DNA from: Actinophytocola xinjiangensis
GTDB taxonomy: Bacteria > Actinomycetota > Actinomycetes > Mycobacteriales > Pseudonocardiaceae
DNA length: 64,000 nucleotides
Reading direction: 5' to 3'
Assembly: GCF_001921215.1 (NCBI RefSeq)
Contig: NZ_MSIF01000002.1
Coordinates: forward strand, 1-64,000
The notes beneath the pieces are model-generated. The model searched no databases and was not told the origin of the DNA. It saw only the letters and a list, made by a program, of their open reading frames with translations. Positions 44,701-52,317 of this stretch are shown here, in pieces; position 1 is the first letter of the stretch, and each line of letters opens with the position of its first letter. The position numbers and the translations under genes are program-made.

Positions 44701-45039
44701 GTCAGTGATCTCGTGGGGGACCGGGCTTATCGCGCCCTGCCGTTGACCGATGTGGACGCCGCCCGGTTGGTGCGGGCGCCGCGCGCCTCCCCGCTGCTCA
44801 CCGGGTACCGGGGGAGTGAGCCGGTTGATCTCGACGCCCTGACCGATCTCCTGGTCAGGGTCGCCGCGTTGGCTGAGGATGTGCCGGCGGTTCGGTGGCT
44901 CACGTTGGAGCCGATCCTCGCTTCCCCGGACGGGGTCGCGGTGTTGCGTGGGCGGGTTCGGGTCGGACTGTCACCCTCCCGGCCGGACACCGGGCCTCGG
45001 CGGCTTCGGTCGCTGTCCTTCGACGACCTACGAAAGTAG
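41719..45039 (+). CDS. PatA-type protein acetyltransferase: GNAT + degenerate NDP-forming acyl-CoA synthetase + long linker + ATP-grasp
   Basis: An 1106-residue multidomain protein. Residues 1-175 are a GNAT acetyltransferase (VAFVVEDAHQHRGLGPILLEHL as the acetyl-CoA loop). Residues about 193-650 match the CoA-binding and ligase domains of NDP-forming acetyl-CoA synthetases (SVALIGASADREKIGYAVLGNLL). Where active enzymes have SHTGALAG with the phospho-histidine, this one has ANSVPVDE (445-450), so synthesis is probably lost. Residues 655-874 are a Gly/Ser/Asp-rich linker with repeats, then an ATP-grasp domain (LLGCYGIDVV onward). GNAT-first order is as in Streptomyces lividans PatA, which acetylates acyl-CoA synthetases. 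Confidence 0.93.
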   Translation: MDPFDYPRRWEADVVLSDGGTVHLRPIVPTDADALVAFHGRLSQRTRYLRYFGAYPRIPQRDLERFTTVDHHDRVAFVALLGDDIVAVARYERLGERPSAEVAFVVEDAHQHRGLGPILLEHLAAAGRESGIRTFVAEVLAENSAMLGVFRAAGYQVARAMEEGVFHLEFAIDPTEESVAVAWAREQAAEARSVHNLLHPRSVALIGASADREKIGYAVLGNLLRADFTGPVYPVNAERPSVRGVRAYPSVLDIPGPVDLAVVAVPAAGIDEVMDACLDKGVKALVVISSGFGETGPDGQGAERRLATEARAHGMRVVGPNALGVVNTDPSVRLNATLAPVLPGQGRTGFFCQSGALGTAILADAASRGLGLSTFVSAGNRADVSGNDLLQYWETDPATDVVLLYLESFGNPRKFARLARRLGRVKPIVAVRSGRNAVLPALAANSVPVDEASVAALFEQAGVIRVDSLAQLFDTALLLAHQPLPSGGRVAIVGNSSAIGVLAADAALSRDLELAGSPVDVGAAAGPDALADAVRDALRRPEVDALVVVFVPPLTTPGAAYARALRDAVAELDERKPIVSTFLATEGIPAELAVPGPGGAPGRGSIPSYPSPERAVFALARATRYARWRAAPQGELARPQNPDTDRARAIATAALSDAADGRGSDPVDRSPDDPAGGRAGGQGGDVATGPAGAPADGRGSDAADRSPDDSAGGRAGGLAGDVATGLAGVPVDGSADGSGGGAADDPASTDGGDPSDHSAGDAAGDSVDRPAGAVGASASGTTAGGSGSAGVSGPAEGSVGGSAAGSVGDHTGGSVGGVAAGRVGGWGSAGVSGPVDRSVGGPAGGSVEGGGQNQSGSDWGDGLVGGAGGGPGGGQVELDDERTVALLGCYGIDVVAFRAAHSADDAVAASVGLGFPVVVKAIGERFWRRPDLVGVRLDLSTEDSVRAAYAELTELSGVGSVYVQRMARRGTGCAIGVQDDPSFGTLISFGLSGVVSDLVGDRAYRALPLTDVDAARLVRAPRASPLLTGYRGSEPVDLDALTDLLVRVAALAEDVPAVRWLTLEPILASPDGVAVLRGRVRVGLSPSRPDTGPRRLRSLSFDDLRK
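43681..44340 (+). repeat. In-frame repeats encoding the 220-residue linker of the PatA-like protein
   Basis: The DNA has two direct 108-base units (43693-43800 and 43801-43908; 36 codons each) that encode similar GRGSD...DRSPDD.AGGRAGG stretches. A second repeat of about 25 bases (GGGGAGTGCTGGGGTGAGTG core) occurs at 44076-44100 and 44196-44220, 120 bases (40 codons) apart. Both periods are multiples of three, and the reading frame stays open throughout, so this repeat expansion is translated, unlike the intergenic arrays elsewhere in the window. Confidence 0.85.
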
Positions 45040-45091
45040 GGTTTGTGCGGCGCTGTGCAACGCGCCGGCGCCGGCGGTTCGTCCTGAGAGC

Positions 45092-45562
45092 ATGAGACGC
45101 CTAGGAACCGTTGTTGGCGCCGGTGTCCTGCTCTTACTGACGGCAGCCTGCGCCAACCAGCAGGAGAACCCGACCACCCCTCCTCCCACCCCGACCACGA
45201 CGGCGCCGGCCGACACCGAGCCGGCCCGCCAGCCCGCGCGCACACCGCCCGCCGGCGGTGAGCGGGTCGCTCCCCAGCAGATCGACGCCACCGCCCTGCC
45301 CAAGGGCTACCCGGTGATGGTCTGGACCGAGGACGACGGCCGCACGCTGGGCGTCGTCACCCAGGAAGGCGGTTGCGGCAAGGCCAGTGTCGAGGTGTCG
45401 TCGCAGGACTCCGCCCGGGTCGCGGTGACGATGGTGGAGACGGTGCCCAGTGATCCGGCACCGTGCACGATGGACCTGCGGTACCCGAAGGTCACCACCG
45501 AACTCGACCAGCCGCTCGACCAGCGGACCGTCGTCCTGACCAACGAACAACGCAAGAGCTGA
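45092..45562 (+). CDS. Lipoprotein with a small conserved domain (first of two paralogues)
   Basis: A 156-residue lipoprotein with a lipobox LTAAC at residues 16-20, a Pro/Thr-rich spacer to about residue 60, and a domain that starts QQIDATALPKGYPVMVW and ends RTVVLTNEQ. Two cysteines, in EGGCGKASV and APCTMD, could pair. It has a paralogue directly downstream that shares both cysteines and the RTVVL end. Function unknown; anchored outside the membrane. Confidence 0.8.
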   Translation: MRRLGTVVGAGVLLLLTAACANQQENPTTPPPTPTTTAPADTEPARQPARTPPAGGERVAPQQIDATALPKGYPVMVWTEDDGRTLGVVTQEGGCGKASVEVSSQDSARVAVTMVETVPSDPAPCTMDLRYPKVTTELDQPLDQRTVVLTNEQRKS

Positions 45563-45662
45563 CGCGTCCCGAGGTGTCCGGCCGTGTCTGCCCCCACGCC
45601 CCCGCACGGCCGGACACCACCTCCCATGCAACCTCGCGCCCGCCCGCTACCGTCCATCGACC

Positions 45663-46244
45663 ATGAGGGCATTACTGATCGCGAGCGTGACCGCAGCGAC
45701 ACTCATCGGGCTCGCCGGGTGCGGCCAGAGCGACGACGGCGGCCAGGCCACCGACCAGCCCACCGACCAGACGTCCGTCGAGTCCGCGCCGGCCACCACC
45801 GAGCCCAGCCTCACGCCCACGCCGCCGAGCACCAAGCTCGACGAGCCGCCGCCCAGCACGAACCCGGCCGCTCCCGCACCGCCGGTCAGCATCGAGAACC
45901 AGGAACCCGTCGTGCCGCCCGGCGTCACCCAGGTGCCCGCCGCCCAGGTCGACGCGAGCGCCGTGCCCGAGTACTACGACCACCGTGGCCTGGTCTGGTC
46001 GTTCGACGACGGCCGTGCCCTGCAGACCTTCGCCATGGCCACCAGCGGCTGCGGCGGCGCGGAGGCCAGCCTCACCGGCGAGACCGAGACCGAGGTGCGG
46101 ATCGAGCTGCGCCCGCTCGACCAGCCGCAGGGCGGGCCGGCCGACGGCCGCATGTGCACCACCGTCATGACCCCCCGCCCGGTCACCGTCGCCCTCGACG
46201 CGCCGCTGGGCGACCGCACGGTCGTCCTCGACGGCGGTCGCTGA
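45663..46244 (+). CDS. Lipoprotein with a small conserved domain (second paralogue)
   Basis: A 193-residue lipoprotein: lipobox LAGC at residues 17-20, a long Pro/Thr/Ser spacer to about residue 90, and the same C-terminal domain as its neighbour (QVDASAVPEYYDHRGLVW, ATSGCGGAEASL, RMCTTVM, DRTVVLDGG). The two genes are 100 bases apart and are probably a tandem duplication that diverged mainly in the spacer. Function unknown. Confidence 0.82.
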   Translation: MRALLIASVTAATLIGLAGCGQSDDGGQATDQPTDQTSVESAPATTEPSLTPTPPSTKLDEPPPSTNPAAPAPPVSIENQEPVVPPGVTQVPAAQVDASAVPEYYDHRGLVWSFDDGRALQTFAMATSGCGGAEASLTGETETEVRIELRPLDQPQGGPADGRMCTTVMTPRPVTVALDAPLGDRTVVLDGGR

Positions 46245-46255
46245 ACGGCGGTGAC

Positions 46256-47914
46256 TCAGCGGCGGAAGGCGATCTGCAGGGTCGGCTGGGACGTGCCGGC
46301 GAAGAAGTCGTTGCCCTTGTCGTCCACCACGACGAACGCCGGGAAGTCGACCACCTCGATCTTCCAGACCGCTTCCATCCCCAGCTCCGGGTACTCCAGG
46401 ACCTCCACCCGCTTGATGCAGTCCTGGGCCAGCCGCGCCGCCGGGCCACCGATCGACCCCAGGTAGAACCCGCCGTGGTTCTGGCAGGCCTCGGTGACCT
46501 GGCGGGAACGGTTGCCCTTGGCCAGCATCACCTGTGAGCCGCCGGCCGCCTGGAACTGCTCGACGTAGGAGTCCATCCGGCCGGCGGTCGTCGGGCCGAA
46601 CGAACCCGACGCGTACCCGTCGGGGGTCTTGGCCGGGCCGGCGTAGTAGACGGGGTGGTCGCGCAGGTAGTCGGGCATCGGCTCGCCCGCGTCCAGCCGC
46701 TCCTTGATCTTGGCGTGGGCGATGTCCCTGGCCACCACCAGCGGCCCGGACAGCGACAGCCGCGTCTTCACCGGCAGTGTCGTGAGCAGCGCGCGGATCT
46801 GGTCCATCGGCTGGTTGAGGTCGACGTGCACGACCTCGTCGGTCAGCTCGTCGTCGGTGACCTCCGGCAGGTACTGGGCCGGGTCGCGTTCCAGCTGCTC
46901 GATGAACACGCCCTCGGCGGTGATCTTCGCCTTGGCCTGGCGGTCGGCCGAGCAGGACACGGCGATGCCGACCGGGCAGGACGCGCCGTGGCGGGGGAGC
47001 CGGATGACCCGCACGTCGTGGCAGAAGTACTTGCCGCCGAACTGGGCGCCGATGCCGAACTGCCTGGTCAGCTCCAGTACCTGCTGTTCGAGGTCGACGT
47101 CGCGGAACGCGTTGCCCAGCGGCGAACCCTCCTTCGGCAGGTCGTCGAGGTAGCGGGCCGAGGCGAGCTTGGCGACCTTGAGGTTGTGCTCGGCGGACGT
47201 GCCGCCGACCACGATCGCCAGGTGGTAGGGCGGGCAGGCGGCGGTGCCGAGGCTGCGCAGCTTCTCGTCGAGGAACCTGGCCAGGCGCGTGGGGTTGAGC
47301 AGCGCCTTGGTCTCCTGGTACAGGAACGTCTTGTTGGCGCTGCCGCCGCCCTTGGCCATGAACAGGAACTCGTACTCGGCCTTGTCGCCGTCCTTGTGGA
47401 ACAGCTCGATCTGGGCCGGCAGGTTGGTGCCGGTGTTGCGCTCCTCCCAGAAGGTGACCGGCGCGAGCTGCGAGTAGCGCAGGTTCAGCTCCTGGTAGGC
47501 GTCGAACACGCCGCGGGCGATGGCCGCCTCGTCCGCGCCGCCGGTCAGCACGTTCTCGGTGCGTTTGCCCATGACGATCGCGGTGCCGGTGTCCTGGCAC
47601 ATCGGCAGCACGCCGCCGGCGGAGATGCACGCGTTGCGCAGCAGGTCCATGGCGACGAACCGGTCGTTGCCGCTGGCCTCCGGGTCGTCGACGATCGCGC
47701 GGAGCTGGGCGAGGTGCGAGGAGCGGAGCAGGTGCTGGATGTCGCGGATGGCCTCCTTGGCCAGCAGCGTCAGCGCCTCGGGCGCCACCTGGAGGAACGT
47801 CCGTCCGGCCGCCTCGACGGTGCTGACCCCGTCCGGGGTGACCAGGCGGTACTCGGTGTGGGTGTCCTGACCCAGCGGCAGCAGCTCTACGTGGTCGAAG
47901 GAGGCGGCGGTCAC
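46256..47914 (-). CDS. fum: Class I fumarate hydratase
   Basis: An iron-sulfur fumarase that interconverts fumarate and malate in the TCA cycle. The 552-residue protein contains cluster cysteines in MCQDTGTAI and [16 protein letters not shown], and the C-terminal swivel domain with [21 protein letters not shown]. The GTG at 47914 is chosen because AAGGGAG lies 9-15 bases upstream; the reading frame extends further upstream without family resemblance. It is convergent with the second lipoprotein gene (11-base gap). Confidence 0.95.
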   Translation of the reverse strand: MTAASFDHVELLPLGQDTHTEYRLVTPDGVSTVEAAGRTFLQVAPEALTLLAKEAIRDIQHLLRSSHLAQLRAIVDDPEASGNDRFVAMDLLRNACISAGGVLPMCQDTGTAIVMGKRTENVLTGGADEAAIARGVFDAYQELNLRYSQLAPVTFWEERNTGTNLPAQIELFHKDGDKAEYEFLFMAKGGGSANKTFLYQETKALLNPTRLARFLDEKLRSLGTAACPPYHLAIVVGGTSAEHNLKVAKLASARYLDDLPKEGSPLGNAFRDVDLEQQVLELTRQFGIGAQFGGKYFCHDVRVIRLPRHGASCPVGIAVSCSADRQAKAKITAEGVFIEQLERDPAQYLPEVTDDELTDEVVHVDLNQPMDQIRALLTTLPVKTRLSLSGPLVVARDIAHAKIKERLDAGEPMPDYLRDHPVYYAGPAKTPDGYASGSFGPTTAGRMDSYVEQFQAAGGSQVMLAKGNRSRQVTEACQNHGGFYLGSIGGPAARLAQDCIKRVEVLEYPELGMEAVWKIEVVDFPAFVVVDDKGNDFFAGTSQPTLQIAFRR

Positions 47915-48162
47915 CGTGATGACTCCCTTGTCGGGTGGTGGGATCGTCCCGACGTTACCGCCCGGCCCGAACGGGTAATCCCCCGTGGTGGGCAACGCCA
48001 CGGAGCCCCGAAAGCCGGAAGGCCGGGGCGGCCCCCGGCCGTCCCGACCTCCCGTCGCGAGCGATTACGCACCGTCGCTGACAGTCCGCACCGCGTAGTC
48101 TCGTGCATCGACCGTGCCGTCTGGGGCAGGTGAAGTCAATGGCGGTCCTGCTCCGTGGGAAG
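47915..48162. other. Upstream region of fumarase
   Basis: About 250 bases with no gene. It holds the fumarase ribosome site next to the start and a small GC-rich hairpin GGCCGGGG-CGGC-CCCCGGCC at 48021-48040 that could act in the fumarase leader. A stretch near 48060-48120 is AT-richer and may be the promoter. Confidence 0.4.
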
Positions 48163-48212
48163 ACGTAAGCCGCGCCGCGACAGGTTGCCTGGCTTCGCGA
48201 CGCGGCTTACGT
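48163..48212. terminator. Large hairpin after the SigB gene
   Basis: Arms ACGTAAGCCGCG (48163-48174) and CGCGGCTTACGT (48201-48212) pair perfectly, continue after a one-base mismatch with CGCGA/TCGCG, and enclose a small inner stem (CAGG/CCTG). It lies 17 bases after the SigB stop on the minus strand. There is no clear T run on that side, which is common for actinobacterial terminators. Confidence 0.72.
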
Positions 48213-48229
48213 TCCTCTTTCGTCCCTGG

Positions 48230-49201
48230 TCAGCTGGCGTACGCGCGGAGGCGCTCCGCTCGCTCACCCTGGCGCAGCTTCGACATGACCTCGCGTTCGA
48301 TCTGACGCACCCGCTCGCGCGAGAGGCCGAACCGCTTGCCGATCTGGTCGAGCGTGTGTGGCTGTCCGTCATCGAGGCCGTAGCGCAGCCTGATGACCGA
48401 CTGCTCCCGATCGTCCAGCGTCGCGAGAACGCGGCGCAGGTCGTCGTGCAGCAGGCCGGAGATGACCGCGCTCTCGGCGTCGGTCGCCTCGCCGTCCTCG
48501 ATGAAGTCGCCGAGTGGGGCGTCCTCCTCCGAGCCGACCGGCATGTCGAGGCTGACCGGGTCGCGGGCGTGGTCGAGCAGGTCGGAGACCTTCTCCGGGG
48601 TCAGGCCGACCTCCTTGGCCAGCTCGTCGTGGGTGGCCTCGCGGCCGAGTTGCTGGTGCAGGTCGCGCTTGATCCTGGCCAGCTTGTTGACCTGCTCGAC
48701 GAGGTGGACGGGGAGCCGGATGGTGCGGCCCTGGTCGGCCATGCCACGGGTGATGGCCTGGCGGATCCACCACGTCGCGTAGGTGGAGAACTTGAAACCC
48801 TTGGTGTAATCGAACTTCTCGACCGCCCGGATGAGGCCCAGGTTGCCTTCCTGGATCAGGTCGAGCAGTGGCATGCCGCGGCCGGTGTACCGCTTGGCCA
48901 GCGACACCACGAGCCGGAGGTTGGCCTCCAGCAGGTGGTTCTTCGCCCGGTGTCCGTCGCGGACGAGTGCCTGCAGTTCGGTGGTGCTCGCGCCGTCGAC
49001 GTCGGCGGCGTTGGACTCGAGCATGTGGTGGGCGAACACGCCCGCCTCGATGCGTTTGGCCAGCTCGACCTCTTGGGCCGCGGTCAGGAGCGCGGTCCTG
49101 CCAATGCCGTTGAGATAGACGCGGACCAGGTCGGCGGCGGGGCCCTGGGCGTCGAGATCGATCTCGCCGGGCTCCGGGTCGCGCTGTTGTGGGACCGTCA
49201 T
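48230..49201 (-). CDS. sigB: Group 2 (SigB/HrdB-like) RNA polymerase sigma factor
   Basis: A 323-residue sigma-70 factor with regions 1.2 to 4 but no long region 1.1: [29 protein letters not shown] (1.2), [40 protein letters not shown] and [15 protein letters not shown] (2), [16 protein letters not shown] (3), and the region 4 helix-turn-helix [19 protein letters not shown]. The short N-terminus fits the group 2 stress/stationary factor SigB rather than the primary SigA. The ATG at 49201 has GGGAGGGAGAG upstream. Confidence 0.92.
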   Translation of the reverse strand: MTVPQQRDPEPGEIDLDAQGPAADLVRVYLNGIGRTALLTAAQEVELAKRIEAGVFAHHMLESNAADVDGASTTELQALVRDGHRAKNHLLEANLRLVVSLAKRYTGRGMPLLDLIQEGNLGLIRAVEKFDYTKGFKFSTYATWWIRQAITRGMADQGRTIRLPVHLVEQVNKLARIKRDLHQQLGREATHDELAKEVGLTPEKVSDLLDHARDPVSLDMPVGSEEDAPLGDFIEDGEATDAESAVISGLLHDDLRRVLATLDDREQSVIRLRYGLDDGQPHTLDQIGKRFGLSRERVRQIEREVMSKLRQGERAERLRAYAS

Positions 49202-49452
49202 GCTCTCCCTCCCCCTGTTCGTGGGTCGGTGTGCTCTGTGTCACACACCGGCACCTGACGTCCGGTGAGCCTTCGACCGGGTGTCACGGGTCAGGCACTG
49301 ACCACTCGGCTGGAGCCGTCGTGGGTCCGTCGTTGGCTGGACATTCTGGAAAACGTGCGTGTAGCTCGTTTCGTTCCCGACTTCTCAACCTGGATGACGT
49401 CATGCATGCCACACCGGTTGCTCAACTAAACCTGAGCTTTCCCTGAGAACCG
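49202..49452 (-). promoter_or_regulatory. sigB upstream region
   Basis: About 250 bases with no gene. It is less GC-rich than its flanks and should hold the sigB promoter(s). TTGCTCAACTAAACCTGAGC near 49419-49438 is an imperfect palindrome, but I cannot assign a regulator. Confidence 0.4.
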
Positions 49453-49488
49453 GTGGGAGCGCACGGCTGTGACAGCGGGCGCTCCCAC
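49453..49488. terminator. Hairpin after the TPR gene
   Basis: Perfect 10-base arms GTGGGAGCGC (49453-49462) and GCGCTCCCAC (49479-49488) with a 16-base loop, 72 bases past the TPR gene's stop on the minus strand. No T run; the likely end of the Hsp90-like/TPR transcript. Confidence 0.6.
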
Positions 49489-49560
49489 TGCATGGTTATG
49501 CACGAACGGGTGACACTCGATCAGGAACAGGTCACTTCGGACAGTTACCCGCTGGCGGGG

Positions 49561-52317
49561 TCACTGGTCGAGCGACTCCAGGTAACCCATCAGTCGCTCC
49601 CGCGCGTCCTGGGCGTCCGGCGGGATCTCCCGCGCCGCCGCGGTGAGCAGCTCCCGCGCCTCGGCGACCCGATCGCCGTCGGCCAGCAGCCGGGCCCGCA
49701 GCATGGTGGCGGCCACGGACTCCACGATCCCGCCCACCGCGCGGAAACCGTCGGCCGCCGCCGACGCGCGGGCCATCCCGTCGGCCGCGCGGCCGAGGTT
49801 GGCGTGGATGCGCGCGGCGTCGTAGTCCAGGAAAGCCTTCTGCCACGCCAGATCCGGGCCGTCGTCAGCAGTCAGCCGGTCTGCCAGTTCGGCCGCCATG
49901 GCATCCGCCTCGGCCAGCGCGTCCAGACAGCGCTGCTCCTCGGCGGCCCAGTGCCAGGACAACGCCGCCAGCCGCCGGTTCGCCAGCGCGGCGATCGGCT
50001 CGTCCGCCGCACCGAACAGCTCCGCCGCCACGGCGAACTCGGCCGCCGCCTCGTCGTCCCGGTTCAGCTCGTCGAGGATCTCACCGGCGATCCCGTGCAT
50101 CTGGCCGGCGCCGGCCTGGTTGTCCTCGGCCGCGCACAGCTGGGCGATCTCGGCGCACAGCGGCAACGCCTGCTCGTGCTGGCCCAACGCCCGGTAGGCC
50201 CGAACCAGGACGAACCGGGCGTGCTTGCCCGGCTCGACGGCCTCCGGCGGCAACTCGGCCAGCGCCTCCTCCACCGCGTCGGCGGCCTCCTCCGGCCGCC
50301 CGGCGGCCAGGCTCGCCTCCGCGAAGGTCACCTTGGCGAGCGCGGTCGGCCGGCCGGCGGCGGCGAGGTCGGCGACCGCGGCGGCCAGTGGCCCACACGC
50401 CTCGTCCGCCCGGTCCTGGTCCAGCGCGACCTGACCGGTGAGGGTCCGCGCGTTCGCGCGGACCCCCGGGTCGGTCGTCCGCTCGGCCGCCGTGAACTGG
50501 GCGCGTGCCTCATCCCACTCGCCGAGGGAGGCGTGCAGCCGGCCGAGGAGGATCCGTGCCCCGGCCAGCGCGCCGCTGCCCGGCTCGGCCTCGTAGGCGG
50601 TCACCGCCCGCCGCAGCAGCGCCATCGCCGCCGTCGTGCGCGCGGGGGTGGCCTTGGCCTCTGCCATGGCCAGGGCGTACAGGGCGTCGCCGACCAGCAT
50701 CGGATCGCCGTACTCCCGCGCCAGCTCCACCGCCGTGGTGAACGCCGCACGGGCCTGTTCGTCGCGGCCGGCGAGCTCGTGGACAGCGCCGAGGCAGAGC
50801 TGGGCACGCACCCGCTGCTGCTCGTCGCCGATGGTCATCAGCTCGGCGGTGGTCGCCGCCACCAGCTCAACGGCCTCCTCGACCCGACCGAGGTGACACC
50901 ACACCAGGCCGAGCCGACTCCGGTTGACCGCCACCTGGACCGGGTCGCCGAGCTCCTCGTACAGCGCGATCACGCGCTCCACGAGCCGCCCCGCCTCGTC
51001 CGGGGCGACCTCGGGGACACGCGCGCTCAGCCGCTGGGCCAGCAGGTCCGACTCGGGATCGGGGCACACCTCGTCGAAGCGCCGCCACACGGCCGCCTCC
51101 GCGACGTGGTTGCCGGCCAGCCGCTCGCGGCGCGCCAGCGCCACGAGGTCGGCCGGAGACGCCGGCAGCTCCTCGACCGGCTCGGGGGCCGGGGCAGCGG
51201 CCCGGCGGGCCAGACCGGACAGCGGCAGCCGCGCCACGAGCGGCTCCGCCGCGATCGTCGCCTCGATCCGGTCGCCGACCGCCGAGGTGCCGTTGCGCTC
51301 GTCGAACCGCCGGGCCAGGCCACGGGCCCGCGCCGCCAGCTCGTCGTGCAGCTGCTTGGCCGGCAGGGTCGTGGCCGGCGCGTCGTCCAGCGCCGGGCGC
51401 CGGACCGGGGTGTCGCCGTGGCCGGCGTCGGTGACCAACCGCAGCACCAGCGCCGCGGCGGCGCTGAAGCACAGGTCGGCGTAGGGGCTCGGCGGCTCGG
51501 CCAGCCACCCCAGGTGCCGCTCCACCAGCTCCAGGCCCCGGGCGTGGTTGCCGGTCAGCGCGCAGAACGTCAGGTGGTCGCCCATCATCCGCAGCTCGCC
51601 CCGGTTGGCCTGGATCAGGCGGTAGGCCCGCCGGTGGGCGCCCGCCGCCTCCTCCAGCCGGCCGGTGCGCAGGTAGGGGACCAGCAGGCTCGTCAGGATC
51701 GCCTGCGGCTGTTCGAGACAGTCCAGCGACCCGTCCAGCACCGACAGCGAGGCCGCCACCGCCTCCTCGTCGCGGCCGTTCCAGGTCAGGAAGCGCACCT
51801 TCTCGGTCGGCTCGCAGGCCGCGCAGTCGGACAGGCTGCCGCGCGGCGCCGTGCACCACAGCCGGTACTGCTCGGCCGCGGTCTCCCGGTCACCGATGTG
51901 CCGGGCGACCGCCTCGCGGTTCTGGTGCACGGGGTTGAGCGTGTGGCCGCCCAGGCGGTACCGCCGCTCCATGTCGTCGAGCATGGCGTAGGCGCTGGCC
52001 AGCGGGATGTCCGGGAAGTCGGTCAGCTTGGTCATCCACTTGAACTGCCACAGCAGCTCCTGCTCGTCGTCGGGTCGCCCGCCCTCGCGGTCGAACGCCG
52101 CCAGGCACCAGGCGAAGGTGACGAACGCCTTGGCCGGCTCGCCGCCGAAGGTGTACGCGCTGGTCGCGACCATCCGCGCGGCGAACCGCAGCTCGTCCTC
52201 GCCCAGGGCGTCGGCGTGGCGGACGATCTCCTCGACGGTGGTGGTCTTGGTGCGCCCGTAGGGCATCCGGTGGGCGGCGCCGAGCCGGTCCCACAGCTCA
52301 CGGTCGGTGCGGCTCAC
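49561..52317 (-). CDS. Large tetratricopeptide-repeat protein coupled to an Hsp90-like ATPase
   Basis: A 918-residue soluble, Ala/Glu-rich helical protein. From about residue 180 to the end it reads as many degenerate TPR helices (such as RTGRLEEAAGAHRRAYRLI, LGRVEEAVELVAATTAEL, ALGQHEQALPLCAEIAQL, DRVAEARELLTAAAREI). The N-terminal 170 residues are different and hold a cysteine cluster, Cys155, Cys165 and Cys168, that could bind zinc. Its GTG start overlaps the stop of the Hsp90-like gene (GTGA), so the two are made together. No enzymatic motif is seen; a scaffold, co-chaperone or client-binding role is inferred. Confidence 0.9.
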   Translation of the reverse strand: MSRTDRELWDRLGAAHRMPYGRTKTTTVEEIVRHADALGEDELRFAARMVATSAYTFGGEPAKAFVTFAWCLAAFDREGGRPDDEQELLWQFKWMTKLTDFPDIPLASAYAMLDDMERRYRLGGHTLNPVHQNREAVARHIGDRETAAEQYRLWCTAPRGSLSDCAACEPTEKVRFLTWNGRDEEAVAASLSVLDGSLDCLEQPQAILTSLLVPYLRTGRLEEAAGAHRRAYRLIQANRGELRMMGDHLTFCALTGNHARGLELVERHLGWLAEPPSPYADLCFSAAAALVLRLVTDAGHGDTPVRRPALDDAPATTLPAKQLHDELAARARGLARRFDERNGTSAVGDRIEATIAAEPLVARLPLSGLARRAAAPAPEPVEELPASPADLVALARRERLAGNHVAEAAVWRRFDEVCPDPESDLLAQRLSARVPEVAPDEAGRLVERVIALYEELGDPVQVAVNRSRLGLVWCHLGRVEEAVELVAATTAELMTIGDEQQRVRAQLCLGAVHELAGRDEQARAAFTTAVELAREYGDPMLVGDALYALAMAEAKATPARTTAAMALLRRAVTAYEAEPGSGALAGARILLGRLHASLGEWDEARAQFTAAERTTDPGVRANARTLTGQVALDQDRADEACGPLAAAVADLAAAGRPTALAKVTFAEASLAAGRPEEAADAVEEALAELPPEAVEPGKHARFVLVRAYRALGQHEQALPLCAEIAQLCAAEDNQAGAGQMHGIAGEILDELNRDDEAAAEFAVAAELFGAADEPIAALANRRLAALSWHWAAEEQRCLDALAEADAMAAELADRLTADDGPDLAWQKAFLDYDAARIHANLGRAADGMARASAAADGFRAVGGIVESVAATMLRARLLADGDRVAEARELLTAAAREIPPDAQDARERLMGYLESLDQ

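Noticed and set aside
49419-49438. IdeR (iron) box before sigB
   Set aside because: TTGCTCAACTAAACCTGAGC matches the 19-base iron-box consensus too poorly in both arms.
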